Shown: positions 15,480 to 24,799, numbered from the stretch's first letter. The stretch is 64,000 bases of DNA from Streptomyces misionensis (GCF_900104815.1 NZ_FNTD01000004.1:5951001-6015000); one strand, 5' to 3'. Made by a program: numbers and translations. The notes: a model not told the origin generated them from the letters alone.

Positions 15480-16307
15480 ATGAAGCTCGCCACGCTCCGC
15501 ACCGCCGACGGCACCCGGGCGGTCCGCCTCGACGGAGAGGTCCTCGTCGACCTCGGGTACGCCGACCTGGGCGAGCTGTTCGCCGAGACCGACTGGCGGG
15601 CGAAGGCCGCCGCCGCCTCCGGCGCCACCTACCCGGTCCGGGGCGCCGACTTCGCGCCGGTCGTCCCGAACCCGTCCAAGGTCGTCTGCGTCGGCCACAA
15701 CTACACCAACCACATCAAGGAGATGGGCCGGGACCTGCCGAGCCACCCGACCCTCTTCCCGAAGTTCGCCGACACCCTGCTCGGCGCGAACGACGACATC
15801 GTCAAGCCCGCCGAGACCGACGCACTCGACTGGGAGGTCGAACTCGCCGTCGTCATCGGCCAGCGGGTGCGCCGCGCCGACGAGCGGCAGGCCGCCGACG
15901 CCATCGCCGGCTTCACCGTCATGAACGACATCTCGATGCGCGACTGGCAGTTCCGCACCATCGAGTGGACCCAGGGCAAGATCTGGGAGGCGTCCACCCC
16001 GGTCGGCCCCTACGTCGTCACCCCCGACGAGGTCGGCGGCGTCCGCCCCGCCCTCCAGGTCAGCACGGTCGTCGACGGCCGGGTCATGCAGCAGGACGAC
16101 ACCGGCACGCTGCTGTTCGACCCGGTGTTCCTGGTGCGCTACATCTCCACCGTCATCACCCTGCGCCCCGGCGACATCATCGCCACCGGCACCCCGGCCG
16201 GCGTCGGCAACGCCCGCGACCCGAAGGTCTTCCTGCTGCCCGGCCAGACCGTGGTCACCGAGATCGCCGGCCTGGGCGCCTGCACCAACAACGTGGTCGC
16301 GCCGTGA
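15480..16307 (+). CDS. Fumarylacetoacetate-hydrolase-family fumarylpyruvate hydrolase
   Basis: 275 aa. CVGHNYTNHIKEMG (about 69-82), the metal-binding DWEVELAVVIG (about 116-126), FTVMNDISMRDWQ (about 142-154) and IIATGTPAGVG (about 235-245) are all hallmarks of the FAH fold. In this operon it should cleave fumarylpyruvate to fumarate and pyruvate. ATG 15480 lies 2 nt after the dioxygenase stop, and the next gene overlaps its stop by 4 nt. Confidence 0.92.
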   Translation: MKLATLRTADGTRAVRLDGEVLVDLGYADLGELFAETDWRAKAAAASGATYPVRGADFAPVVPNPSKVVCVGHNYTNHIKEMGRDLPSHPTLFPKFADTLLGANDDIVKPAETDALDWEVELAVVIGQRVRRADERQAADAIAGFTVMNDISMRDWQFRTIEWTQGKIWEASTPVGPYVVTPDEVGGVRPALQVSTVVDGRVMQQDDTGTLLFDPVFLVRYISTVITLRPGDIIATGTPAGVGNARDPKVFLLPGQTVVTEIAGLGACTNNVVAP

Positions 16308-16939
16308 CGGACACCGCACGCACCCTGGCCGAGGCGCACGCGTGGGCCCGCACCGGCACCCGGCTGCTGCTCGACGCCGTCGCCGGCCTCGACGAGGCCG
16401 CGTTCCCGGCCCCCAGCCTGCTGCCGGACTGGACCCGGGGGCAGCTCGTGGCGCACGTGGCCGCCAACGCGGACGCGCTGTGCAACCTGGTGCACTGGGC
16501 GGCCACCGGCGAGCGGACCCCGATGTACGCCTCCCCCGAGGAGCGCGCCGCCGGCATCGCCAGGGGCACGGACATGCCGGCCGGTGAACTGCGCTCCTGG
16601 CTGACCGGCTCCGCGCAGAAGCTCGCCGACGGACTGGACCGGCTCACCGCGGAGCAGTGGCGGCACGAGGTCGTCACCGCCCAGGGCCGTACCGTCCCGG
16701 CCACCGAACTGCCCTGGATGCGCGCCCGCGAGGTGTGCGTCCACGCCGTCGACCTCGGCACGGGCACCGTCACCTTCGCCGACCTTCCCAAGGGGTTCCT
16801 GACCGCCCTGGTCGCGGAGATCCGCGCCAGGCGCGACCTGACCGCGCTGCCCGACGGCCCCCTCCCCGAGGTCGCCGCCTGGCTGGCCGGCCGCCCCCAC
16901 TCGCTCGCCGACGCTCCCCTGCTCGGCCCGTGGCTGTAG
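16304..16939 (+). CDS. Maleylpyruvate isomerase, mycothiol-dependent type
   Basis: 211 aa DinB/MDMPI-fold protein. The N-terminal helix with LPDWTRGQLVAHVAANADAL carries the first metal His; WMRAREVCVHAVDLGTG carries the second cluster (about 140-156). It converts maleylpyruvate to fumarylpyruvate using mycothiol, the actinobacterial thiol. GTG 16304 overlaps the hydrolase stop (GTGA). Its place between hydrolase and hydroxylase fits the route. Confidence 0.9.
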   Translation: MTDTARTLAEAHAWARTGTRLLLDAVAGLDEAAFPAPSLLPDWTRGQLVAHVAANADALCNLVHWAATGERTPMYASPEERAAGIARGTDMPAGELRSWLTGSAQKLADGLDRLTAEQWRHEVVTAQGRTVPATELPWMRAREVCVHAVDLGTGTVTFADLPKGFLTALVAEIRARRDLTALPDGPLPEVAAWLAGRPHSLADAPLLGPWL

Positions 16940-16951
16940 AGGAGTCACGTC

Positions 16952-18226
16952 ATGTCCCATCCCGAAGTGATCGTCGTCGGCGGCGGCATCGGCGGCCTCG
17001 GCGCCGCGTACTCCCTGACCCGCCAGGGCCTCGGCGTCCGCCTGCTGGAGCGCGCCCCCGCGTTCGGGGAGGTCGGCGCCGGCATCCAGCTCGCCCCCAA
17101 CTGCACCCGCATCCTCGACGACTACGGCCTCCTGGACGAGGCCAAGAGCCTCGGTGTCGTCCCGGACTCCATGGTGATGCGCGACGCCGTCGACGGCAGC
17201 GAGCTGACCCGGCTCGACCTGCGCGACCTGGAGAAGCGCTACGGCTACCCGTACCTCGTCATCCACCGCAGCGACCTGCACGGCCTGCTGCTGCGGGCCT
17301 GCGAACGCGCCGGCGTGGAGCTGGTCACCGACGCCACGGTGACCTCGTACGAGAACACCGACGGCGGCGCCCGCGTGACCGTCGCCTCCGGCGGGACCCA
17401 CCAGGCCGACGTCGTGCTCGCGGCCGACGGCCTGCACTCCGTCGCCCGCGGGCTGCTCGTCGACGACCAGCCCGTCTCGTCCGCGTACGTCGCCTACCGC
17501 GGCACCGTCCCCGCCGAGCTGGAGCGGGTGCGGTCCGTCGACCTCGGCGAGGTCGTGGTGCACATCGGCCCCTCCTGTCACTTCGTCCACTACGGTCTGC
17601 GCGGTGGTGAACTGCTCAACCAGGTCGCCGTCTTCGAGTCACCCAAGGCGCTGGCCGGCCGGGAGGACTGGGGCACCCCGGACGAACTCGACGCCGCCTT
17701 CGCCGGGACCTGCGACTTCGTGCGGGAGGGCCTGCCGTTCATGTGGCGCGACAAGTGGTGGCGGATGTTCGACCGCGACCCGGTCATGAACTGGGTGCAC
17801 GGGCGGATCGCGCTGCTCGGCGACTCCGCGCACCCGCCGCTCCAGTACATCGCGCAGGGCGCCATCATGGCCATCGAGGACGGCTGGGTGCTGGGCGAGC
17901 ACGTCGCCCGCCACCGCGCCGAGGACGGCAGGCCCGACTGGGACGCGGCCCTCGCCGCCTACGAGGCCGTCCGCCCGGAACACTGCCGCCGGGTGGTGAC
18001 CACCTCCCGCGCCTGGGGCGAGCTGTGGCACCTCGACGGCGTCGCCCGCGAACAGCGCAACGTGCTGCTGCGCGCCCGCGACACCTACGACTACTCGTTC
18101 GTGGACTGGCTGTACGGCCCGACGGCGCTCACACCGGACGAGGAGCCGCCCATGTTCACCCCGATCCCGCTGTCCGCGGCGGACACCGGGGACCGGCTCG
18201 CGGCCGTGGCGGACGGCGCGGCCTGA
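16952..18226 (+). CDS. FAD-dependent 3-hydroxybenzoate 6-hydroxylase-type monooxygenase
   Basis: 424 aa. The FAD Rossmann motif GGGIGGLGAAYSL is at about 11-23; the DG motif is in VLAADGLHS; the second FAD motif LLGDSAHPPLQYIAQGA is at about 288-304. The protein belongs to the salicylate/3-hydroxybenzoate hydroxylase group. Because gentisate is the substrate of the operon's dioxygenase, 3-hydroxybenzoate 6-hydroxylation is most likely; salicylate 5-hydroxylation cannot be ruled out. GAGG lies 8 nt before ATG 16952. Confidence 0.85.
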   Translation: MSHPEVIVVGGGIGGLGAAYSLTRQGLGVRLLERAPAFGEVGAGIQLAPNCTRILDDYGLLDEAKSLGVVPDSMVMRDAVDGSELTRLDLRDLEKRYGYPYLVIHRSDLHGLLLRACERAGVELVTDATVTSYENTDGGARVTVASGGTHQADVVLAADGLHSVARGLLVDDQPVSSAYVAYRGTVPAELERVRSVDLGEVVVHIGPSCHFVHYGLRGGELLNQVAVFESPKALAGREDWGTPDELDAAFAGTCDFVREGLPFMWRDKWWRMFDRDPVMNWVHGRIALLGDSAHPPLQYIAQGAIMAIEDGWVLGEHVARHRAEDGRPDWDAALAAYEAVRPEHCRRVVTTSRAWGELWHLDGVAREQRNVLLRARDTYDYSFVDWLYGPTALTPDEEPPMFTPIPLSAADTGDRLAAVADGAA

Positions 18227-18405
18227 GCGGCGCCCGCCTCCGCGCCTGCGGTGCCGTGCCGGTCTTCGGGGGCGGAACATCGGCTTCGCCGGGGGAACGC
18301 GGCACGGTAGCGCTCCGCGCGGAGCGGGTGCCTTGACGCGAGAACGCCGCTCGGCCGGTGGGCCGTCGGCGTCATGGCGGCGAGGGCCGCCGCGGGGTGC
18401 TGTGC

Positions 18406-18484
18406 GGGTGGGCGTTCCAACGCGCCCACCCCGGCCGGTGCAATGTCTGACGGGGGATCCAGGTCAGTTGGCCGGGGTGGGCGC
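18406..18484. terminator. Overlapping alternative hairpins between convergent genes
   Basis: GCGCCCACCCCGGCC (18422-18436) pairs perfectly with GGCCGGGGTGGGCGC (18470-18484) across a 33-nt loop. The same left arm can instead pair with an upstream GGGTGGGCG (18406-18414) through CGCCCACCC (18423-18431). It sits in the 292-bp gap between the stop at 18226 and the convergent stop at 18519. Simplest reading is a terminator. I saw nothing else in the gap. Confidence 0.5.
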
Positions 18485-18518
18485 TCCGAGAAAAAAACCG
18501 GTCTGGTGGCTAAGGGCA

Positions 18519-19019
18519 TCACCTCCGCTTCCGGAAGCCACGGACCGCCATGAGCGCGCAGCAGACCGCCAGCGGCAGCTCCGCGGTCACGGCCGTGCCC
18601 AGCGCCAGTGCGAGTTCGCCGCCGTGACGTGCCGTCATGACGTCGAACCACGCGTCGGTCAGCAGCAGCGGCGCGGTGGCCGCGGCGGCCAGCACGCCCC
18701 GGGGGTCCCGGCGTGCCGTCAGGAGGCCGGTGCCGATGAGCGCACCGGCCTCCAACAGGTCCAGACCGACCCAGACCGCGGACAACTTCGTCGGCAGCAG
18801 GCCCGACGCCAGCAGGCACAGCCACGGAAGGAGCGCCGCTCCGCAGGCGACCAGGCCGTAGCCCAGCGCGCGATGCCTGGCGAAGGGCTGGTGGAATACG
18901 GGGGCTTCCACCGGTGCGCTCCTCGAAGGGGTCCGGGGAGCGCCGCCGTCCGCCGAGTACCGGATGCGCGGGGCGCATCCCGGTACCCCCACGCCGGAGC
19001 GGGGATCGAGGACAGTCAT
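18519..19019 (-). CDS. Small membrane protein of unknown function
   Basis: 166 aa. I do not recognise the family. Four hydrophobic segments (about 53-76, 83-100, 105-118 and 130-155) follow a hydrophilic, proline-rich N-terminus of about 45 residues, and the C-terminus is basic (RGFRKRR). The acidic/aromatic TDAWFDVMTARHG lies between helices 3 and 4. ATG 19019 has an AGGGAG site about 9 nt upstream. Divergent from the histidine kinase gene 173 bp away, so it may be a target or partner of that two-component system (inference from position only). Confidence 0.6.
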   Translation of the reverse strand: MTVLDPRSGVGVPGCAPRIRYSADGGAPRTPSRSAPVEAPVFHQPFARHRALGYGLVACGAALLPWLCLLASGLLPTKLSAVWVGLDLLEAGALIGTGLLTARRDPRGVLAAAATAPLLLTDAWFDVMTARHGGELALALGTAVTAELPLAVCCALMAVRGFRKRR

Positions 19020-19192
19020 CGTCGGGCACTCCCTGTGCGGCCGTCGGGTCGATCTGACAAGGTCGAGCATGGCAGCGGGGCCGGGTCCGGATCAGTACAA
19101 GGGCGCACCGTCTTGGGGGTGAGGCCAGCTACACCCCAACCCGGAGTCCTGTGGCATGGCTCCGGTATCGGCCGGGGTCCTACCGTGTCCGC

Positions 19193-20401
19193 ATGCGTGT
19201 CTCCACCGCCTCTCCTTCCTGGCTGCGTCCCCTCAAGGGGGCCGGTCCGGCCACCGCTTGCCTGGCGCTCGGCGCCGTCGTGCAGGTGGCCACGCTGCTG
19301 CTGCTCGTCTTCGCGGGCGGCCCCGTCGGGGTGGTGGCCGCCACTCCCGTGCTCACCCCGGTCCAGCGGGCCCGGCTGCACGCCTGTCTGGACCTGGAGA
19401 TCCCGCCGCCCCCGAAGACCGGCGGCGACACCTACAAGGAACGGGTGCTGCGCTGGCTGCAGGCCTGGTCCTCCTGGCGCCAGGTCGGATACCACCTGAT
19501 CGCCGCCCCGCTGATCGCCGTGGCCGGCCTGCTGACCCTCGCGCTGTGGGCCGCCTCCGCGGCCGCCGTGACCGTCCTGCTGTGGCGGCTGGGCGCCGGC
19601 CCGCAGAGCTGGTTCCCGCTGACCGGCGGGATCGGTCAGCAGGTGCTCCTCACCGTCCTCGGCGTGGTGGGCCTCTACCTGGCCGCGCCCCTGTCCAAGG
19701 CCCTGGTACGGCTGGACACGCGGGCGGCGGGCGCCTGCCTCGGCCCCAGCCGCGCCGACCAGCTGGCCCGCCGGGTCGCGGAGGTCAGCGAGAGCCGGGC
19801 CGGTGTGGTGGACGCGGCCGACGCCGAGCGCCGGCGCATCGAGCGGGACCTGCACGACGGCGCCCAGCAGCGGCTGGTCTCCATGGCGGTCAACCTCGGT
19901 CTCGCCAAGGCGACCCTGCCCGATCTGCCGGAGCACGCCCGGAAGGTGATCGACGAGGCGCACCGCGAGGCCAAGGAGGCGATCGAGGAACTCAACAACC
20001 TGGTGCGCGGCCTGCATCCGGCCGTACTCGACGACCGGGGCCTGGACGCGGCGCTGTCGGGCATCGCGGAACGGGCGCCGCTGCCCGTGCGGGTCGAGGT
20101 CGACCTGCCGCAGCGGCAGTCCCCGGCGGTCGAGGCGGTCGCGTACTTCGTGGTGTCCGAGGCACTGGCCAACGTGGTCAAGCACGCCCACGCCGCGCAG
20201 GCGGAGGTCTCGGTGGAGCGCATCGGCGACACGATCCTGATCTGTGTCTCCGACGACGGCGTGGGCGGCGCCGACATCACGGCCGGCTCGGGACTCGCGG
20301 GACTCGCCAAACGCGTCGCGTCGATCGACGGTACCCTCTCCGTGAACAGCCCTGTCGGAGGGCCGACGTTGGTGAGTGTGGAGCTTCCTTGCGCGCGGTG
20401 A
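19193..20401 (+). CDS. Sensor histidine kinase (NarL-type, HisKA_3)
   Basis: 402 aa. An N-terminal membrane domain with hydrophobic segments near 20-50, 95-135 and 145-165 precedes a HisKA_3 domain with the phospho-acceptor His in ERDLHDGAQQRLVSMAVNLG (about 218-237). The HATPase N-box is SEALANVVKHAHA (about 321-333) and the G-boxes are SDDGVGGAD and GSGLAGLAKRV. ATG 19193 has no ribosome site; TACCGT 7 nt upstream suggests a leaderless message. The response regulator overlaps its 3' end, so they form a pair. The signal is unknown. Confidence 0.88.
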   Translation: MRVSTASPSWLRPLKGAGPATACLALGAVVQVATLLLLVFAGGPVGVVAATPVLTPVQRARLHACLDLEIPPPPKTGGDTYKERVLRWLQAWSSWRQVGYHLIAAPLIAVAGLLTLALWAASAAAVTVLLWRLGAGPQSWFPLTGGIGQQVLLTVLGVVGLYLAAPLSKALVRLDTRAAGACLGPSRADQLARRVAEVSESRAGVVDAADAERRRIERDLHDGAQQRLVSMAVNLGLAKATLPDLPEHARKVIDEAHREAKEAIEELNNLVRGLHPAVLDDRGLDAALSGIAERAPLPVRVEVDLPQRQSPAVEAVAYFVVSEALANVVKHAHAAQAEVSVERIGDTILICVSDDGVGGADITAGSGLAGLAKRVASIDGTLSVNSPVGGPTLVSVELPCAR

Positions 20402-21033
20402 TTGCCGAGGATTCCGTTCTGTTGCGGATCGGACTGGTCAAGGTCCTGGAGATCGCGGGCTTCGAGGTCGTCGCCGAAGCCGCGGACGCCGAGGGCCTGC
20501 TGACCGCGGTCGAACAGCACGAACCCGACCTCGTCCTCTCCGACGTGCGCATGCCGCCGGGCTTCACCGACGAGGGCGTCCGCGCCTCCCTGCTGATCCG
20601 TCAGCGCTGGCCCGGCATGGCGATCCTGCTCCTGTCCCAGTACGTCGAGGAGCGGTACGCCGCCGATCTGCTGTCCGGGAACATCTCCGGCGTCGGCTAT
20701 CTGCTCAAGCAACGCGTCGCGGACGTCGACGAGTTCGTCGAGGCGCTGCGCCGGGTCGCGGACGGCGGTACGGCGCTCGACCCCCAGGTGGTCTCCCAGC
20801 TGCTGGTGAGGCGGCACAGCGATCCGCTGGACCGCCTCACCGCCCGTGAGCGGGAAGTGCTCGAACTCATGGCGCAGGGCCGCTCCAACGCCGGTATCGC
20901 GGAGCGGCTGGTGGTGAGCGAGAGCGCGGTGGGCAAGCACATCAACAGCATCCTGGCCAAGCTCGACCTGCCCAGGGCCGACGCCGACCACCGCCGGGTG
21001 CTCGCGGTGCTGCGCTTCCTCGGCGTGAGCTGA
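20389..21033 (+). CDS. NarL/LuxR-family response regulator
   Basis: 214 aa. The receiver begins RAVIAEDSVLLRIGL, the phospho-acceptor Asp is in LVLSDVRMPPG (about residue 54), and the output domain has LTAREREVLELMAQGRSNAG with VSESAVGKHINSIL as the recognition helix. TTG 20389 is chosen because it gives the standard receiver N-terminus with a GTGGAG site; it overlaps the kinase by 13 nt. A GTG at 20398 is the alternative. Paired with the upstream kinase. Confidence 0.88.
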   Translation: MRAVIAEDSVLLRIGLVKVLEIAGFEVVAEAADAEGLLTAVEQHEPDLVLSDVRMPPGFTDEGVRASLLIRQRWPGMAILLLSQYVEERYAADLLSGNISGVGYLLKQRVADVDEFVEALRRVADGGTALDPQVVSQLLVRRHSDPLDRLTAREREVLELMAQGRSNAGIAERLVVSESAVGKHINSILAKLDLPRADADHRRVLAVLRFLGVS

Positions 21034-21414
21034 GGCCCCCGCGCCGCACGCGGCCCGGCACCTCGCCCGTGCGCACCACTGCCCTCGCTCCCGGCCGGCC
21101 CGCCTCCGAACCGGCGGCCGTGCCGTATACCTCCCCGGCGGCGCCGGGCACTCCGTTCCGACTCGCCGTCAACTCCTGTGCTCTGCCGGGGCGAAGGCGC
21201 ATGCTGGTGTACGCAAGGGTGGAAGGGCGGACCGACCGCCCGCACCGGGTCACCTCGTATGCCGGTCGCCGCTCGTACGCCGCGACCCCATGGCGTCCGG
21301 ACCAGAGGTAAGGCCATGGTGGGGGCCGGGCCTCCGGCCATTGGGTTACCGATGGGTAATGATCACAATGATGTTTCGAGCAAGTATGGTTCGGTAGCAC
21401 GGGGGAGCGGTCGA
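21034..21414. other. 381-bp non-coding gap upstream of the large SARP gene
   Basis: No acceptable gene. GC falls toward the right end, as expected for a promoter. TTACC (21346-21350) and GGTAA (21355-21359) form a short inverted repeat, just right of a -35-like TTGGGT (21341-21346). The ribosome site GGGGGA lies about 9 nt before ATG 21415. Confidence 0.4.
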
Positions 21415-24400
21415 ATGCAGTCACTGACGTTCCGGGTCCTGGGCCCGTTGGCGGTGCACACGGACGGGGGTGCCGCCGTCCACGTCGGCGGCCGCAGACA
21501 GAGAACCGTCCTGGCCGCGCTGCTGGTGGCCAGGAACCGCGTCGTCTCGGTGGACTCCCTCATCGACGCGGTCTGGCCGAGGGGCGCCCCCGCCACGGCC
21601 CGCAACCAGATCGCCATCTGCGTCGCGGGACTGCGCAAGCTCTTCAGCGAACAGGCCGGCTGCACCGATCTGATCTCCACCGCGCACCCGGGTTACCTCC
21701 TCAACAACCACGGTCACTACATCGACGCCCCCGACTTCGAGGAGCGTGTGCGGCAGGCCCGGGACCAGGCCCGCGCCGGACAGATCGGGGCGGCCTGCGA
21801 CCTGATCAACGACGCCCTCGCGCTGTGGCGCGGCCCCGCCTTCGACGGACTGGACGGGGAACGGCTGACGGAGGAGGCGGAACGGCTCGCCTCGGTGCGC
21901 ATCGGCGCCTACGAGGACTACGCCGAACTGCAGTTGAAGCTGGGGCGGCACCGCACGCTCATACCGGAGCTGACCGCGCACGTCCGTGAACACCCGCTGC
22001 GCGAGCAGGCGCGGGCCCATCTGGTGCTGGCCCACTACCGGGCCGGCCGCCGGGCCGACGCGCTGGCCGTCTTCCGCGAGGGCCGCGACCTGATGGTGCG
22101 GGAGCTGGGCATCGAACCGGGCCCCGCGCTACAGGCCCTGCACAACCTCGTCCTCCAGGACTCCCCGACGCTGACCCTCCCGGCGACCAACCCGGCACCC
22201 GCCCCGCAGACCGGGACGCCCAGCCAACTACCGGTCCAGCCCGCCTCGTTCACCGGCCGCACCGATGTACTGCGCCGGCTTGACGGGATGCTGGACGAGC
22301 GGCTCGGGCACAGCCCGCTCACCGTGGGGGTGATCAGCGGGGTGAGCGGCGTGGGCAAGACGGCGCTCGCCGTGCACTGGGCCAACCAGGTCGTCGGACA
22401 CTTCCCCGACGGGCAGTTCTACGTCGATCTGCGCGGCTACCACGAGGAGGAGCCGGTCTCCGCCAGCGCCGTCCTGGACCAGTTCCTGCGCGGGCTCGGC
22501 GTGCAGACCGCGCAGATACCGGCCGACACGGGCGAACGGGCGGCGCTCTACCGCAGCCTGCTGGGCGGCCGCCGGGTGCTGATCATCCTGGACAACGCCC
22601 GGGACGCCGAGCAGGTCCGCCCGCTGCTGCCCGGCAACGGCCGCTGCTGCGTGCTGATCACCAGCCGGCACCCGATGACCGACCTGCTCGGCGACTACGC
22701 CGTGATCCAGGTGCCGCTCCAGGTGATGCCGCTGGAGGAGGCGGTGTCCCTGCTCGCGGAGATCGCCGGCCCGGAACGGATCGCGGCCCACCCGGACGAG
22801 ACCGCCGACCTCGCGGCCCTGTGCGACCGGCTGCCGCTGGCGCTGCGCATCGCCGGGGCGCGGCTCGCCGCCAAGGGGTACTGGTCCGTGCCCGACCTGG
22901 TGCGGCGGCTGCGCGACCAGCGGCGCCGGCTCGACGAACTCAGCCTCGGCGACCACGGCGTACGGGCGGGCTTCCGGCTCAGTTACCGCGAACTGTCCCC
23001 GGGTGCCCGCAGGCTCTACCGGTTCGTCGGCCTGCTGGCGATGCCCACCTTCGCCGGCTGGGTCGCCGCCTCGCTGCTGGGCTCCGACGGCGACCGCGCC
23101 GAGATCCTCATGGAGGAACTGCTCGACGCCCAGCTGCTGGAGGTCACCTCCATCGACGCCTCGCTGGGCGTGCGCTACCGGTGCCCCGACCTGCTGCGGG
23201 TGTTCGCCTGGGAGCGGGCCTGCGCCGAGGAGAGCGAGGAGGCGCGGGCGTCGGCCCTGCAACGGGTCTACGCGGCCTACCTGCACCTCGCGGACGCGGC
23301 TCACCAGCGCGAGTACGGCGGCAACCGCCCCTTCGAGTACGAGGCCCCGCTGCCCCGGCCCCTGTCGAACGAGCTGGTGGAACACCTGGTGAAGGACCCG
23401 CTGGCCTGGTTCGAGTCGGAGCGCACCGCGCTGGCCGGCGTCGTCGCCCAGGCGGCGGCCGACGACGAGGCGGCCGCCGCCTGGGGGCTGACCGTGAACG
23501 CCACCACCCTCTTCGAGGAGCGCAACTACCTGGACGACTGGCGCTCCTGCGCCCTCTCCGCCCTCGCCGCCGCGGAACGCGCCGGGGACCGGCTCGGGCA
23601 GGCGACCATGCTGCGGTCGATGGGCATGCTCGCGATCTATCAGCGGGAGTACAAGGAGGCCGCGTCCTGGCTGGACCGTTCGCTCCCGCTGTTCGAGTCC
23701 ATGGACGCGCCCCTCGGGCTGGCCCTGGCGCTGCGCAACCTGGCGCTGTGCCGGCGGTTCTCCGGCGATCTCGCCGAGGCGGGACGGCTGACCCGGCGCT
23801 CCCTGGAGGGGTTCCGCACGGCCGGTGACCTCGCCGGTGAATCCCACGCCCTGGGACTGCTCGCCCAGATCGAACTGGAGAGCGGGAACGTGGCCGAGGG
23901 GGCGGCACTGTCCACCGAGGCCATCGCCAAGAGCCGGGAGGCGGGCTCCCACCGGGGCGAGGCGCAGAACTCGTACCGTCTCGCCGAGGCGCTGATGCTC
24001 CAGGGCGACCACCTCGCCGCCGAACGGATCTGCTTCGAGGCGCTGGCGCTCATCGACCCGGGCAACGACCGGCTCGGCGCGGGCCATGTGCTGCGCGGCA
24101 TCGGCGAGGCCCGCTGGCGCCGCGGCGCCCCCTACGAGTCGCTGCTCGTGCTGCACCAGGCCCTGGAGGCGGCCGAGGCCGTCGACGACCGCTATCTGTG
24201 GGCCCGTGCCAAGACCGACCTCGCCTGCGCCCGACTGCTGTTGGGCGAGGACGCGGAGGAACTGCTGGCCGCGGCGCGCGAGGCGTTCGCCGAACTCGGC
24301 GCCGGCAGATGGCAGGAGCGCGCCGAGCGGCTGCTCGAGCTGGCGCGGCGGCTGCGGACCGTACCGGACGCCGCCCCGCCGACCCCGGCCGAACTGGCGG

Positions 24401-24417
24401 CCACCGCGGACGGCTGA
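21415..24417 (+). CDS. AfsR-like SARP transcriptional regulator with NB-ARC and TPR domains
   Basis: 1000 aa, the usual size of large SARPs. An OmpR-type winged helix (1-95) starts LTFRVLGPLAV; the bacterial transcriptional activator domain spans about 100-245; the NTPase has Walker A SGVSGVGKTALAV (about 305-317) and Walker B VLIILDN (about 388-394); C-terminal TPR-like repeats run from about 690 to 960. These proteins activate antibiotic clusters. I use ATG 21415 with GGGGGA upstream; the frame is open earlier but not protein-like. Two TCS genes precede it and a second SARP lies 1.4 kb downstream. Which of the two flanking clusters it controls cannot be told from sequence; the NRPS cluster is nearer. 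Confidence 0.92.
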   Translation: MQSLTFRVLGPLAVHTDGGAAVHVGGRRQRTVLAALLVARNRVVSVDSLIDAVWPRGAPATARNQIAICVAGLRKLFSEQAGCTDLISTAHPGYLLNNHGHYIDAPDFEERVRQARDQARAGQIGAACDLINDALALWRGPAFDGLDGERLTEEAERLASVRIGAYEDYAELQLKLGRHRTLIPELTAHVREHPLREQARAHLVLAHYRAGRRADALAVFREGRDLMVRELGIEPGPALQALHNLVLQDSPTLTLPATNPAPAPQTGTPSQLPVQPASFTGRTDVLRRLDGMLDERLGHSPLTVGVISGVSGVGKTALAVHWANQVVGHFPDGQFYVDLRGYHEEEPVSASAVLDQFLRGLGVQTAQIPADTGERAALYRSLLGGRRVLIILDNARDAEQVRPLLPGNGRCCVLITSRHPMTDLLGDYAVIQVPLQVMPLEEAVSLLAEIAGPERIAAHPDETADLAALCDRLPLALRIAGARLAAKGYWSVPDLVRRLRDQRRRLDELSLGDHGVRAGFRLSYRELSPGARRLYRFVGLLAMPTFAGWVAASLLGSDGDRAEILMEELLDAQLLEVTSIDASLGVRYRCPDLLRVFAWERACAEESEEARASALQRVYAAYLHLADAAHQREYGGNRPFEYEAPLPRPLSNELVEHLVKDPLAWFESERTALAGVVAQAAADDEAAAAWGLTVNATTLFEERNYLDDWRSCALSALAAAERAGDRLGQATMLRSMGMLAIYQREYKEAASWLDRSLPLFESMDAPLGLALALRNLALCRRFSGDLAEAGRLTRRSLEGFRTAGDLAGESHALGLLAQIELESGNVAEGAALSTEAIAKSREAGSHRGEAQNSYRLAEALMLQGDHLAAERICFEALALIDPGNDRLGAGHVLRGIGEARWRRGAPYESLLVLHQALEAAEAVDDRYLWARAKTDLACARLLLGEDAEELLAAAREAFAELGAGRWQERAERLLELARRLRTVPDAAPPTPAELAATADG

Positions 24418-24440
24418 GCGGGCCGCGCGCCCGCCGGGTA

Positions 24441-24482
24441 CGAGGGCCGGCCCCATGCGCAGCGCCATGGGGCCGGCCCTCG
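24441..24482. terminator. Strong bidirectional terminator
   Basis: CGAGGGCCGGCCCCATG (24441-24457) and its exact complement (24466-24482) form a 17-bp perfect stem with an 8-nt loop. It lies between the convergent SARP gene and the secreted-peptide gene. Confidence 0.85.
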
Positions 24483-24517
24483 GCCACCCGAGTGTCGCCG
24501 GCCGGGCCGGCCCGGGA

Positions 24518-24736
24518 TCAGGTCCAGGGAACCTCGCTGTTCGTCGTCGGCTCCTCGCTTCCCGCCCCGGTGTCCGCGGCGGCCGAGACCGTCGTCGTCA
24601 GGGTCCACGGGACCTCACCCGTCGCCGCCCCCCGCTGCCCGTTCAGGGCCGGCGCGGCCGAGGCACTGCCCGCGAGGACGATGCCGAGGGCGAACGCGGC
24701 CGTGAACGTGGCTGCAACTCTGCGGGTGTCAAGCAT
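24518..24736 (-). CDS. Small secreted peptide with duplicated EVPWT motif
   Basis: 72 aa, not a family I recognise. A classical signal peptide (basic TRR, hydrophobic FTAAFALGIVLAG, likely cleavage after SASA near residue 28) releases about 44 residues. The mature part contains TGEVPWT (39-45) and ends NSEVPWT (66-72), separated by a Ser/Thr/Ala/Glu linker, with no Cys. ATG 24736 has an AAGGGGG site about 9 nt upstream; a longer in-frame start at 24775 would bury the signal peptide. An AAGGCT/AGCCTT palindrome (24800-24815) lies upstream. Set between two SARP genes, so a signalling role is possible but unproven; a cell-surface or exported structural peptide is equally open. Confidence 0.68.
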   Translation of the reverse strand: MLDTRRVAATFTAAFALGIVLAGSASAAPALNGQRGAATGEVPWTLTTTVSAAADTGAGSEEPTTNSEVPWT

Positions 24737-24799
24737 TCGTGTCTTCCCCCTTGTTGGTTGTGAGTTCCGCGGCACGAGCCGTCTTTCCGGAACAACCCG

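Noticed and set aside
1..18226. Gentisate genes as precursor supply for either cluster
   Set aside because: They form a self-contained catabolic operon with their own IclR regulator. No salicylate- or hydroxybenzoate-activating domain was seen in the NRPSs.
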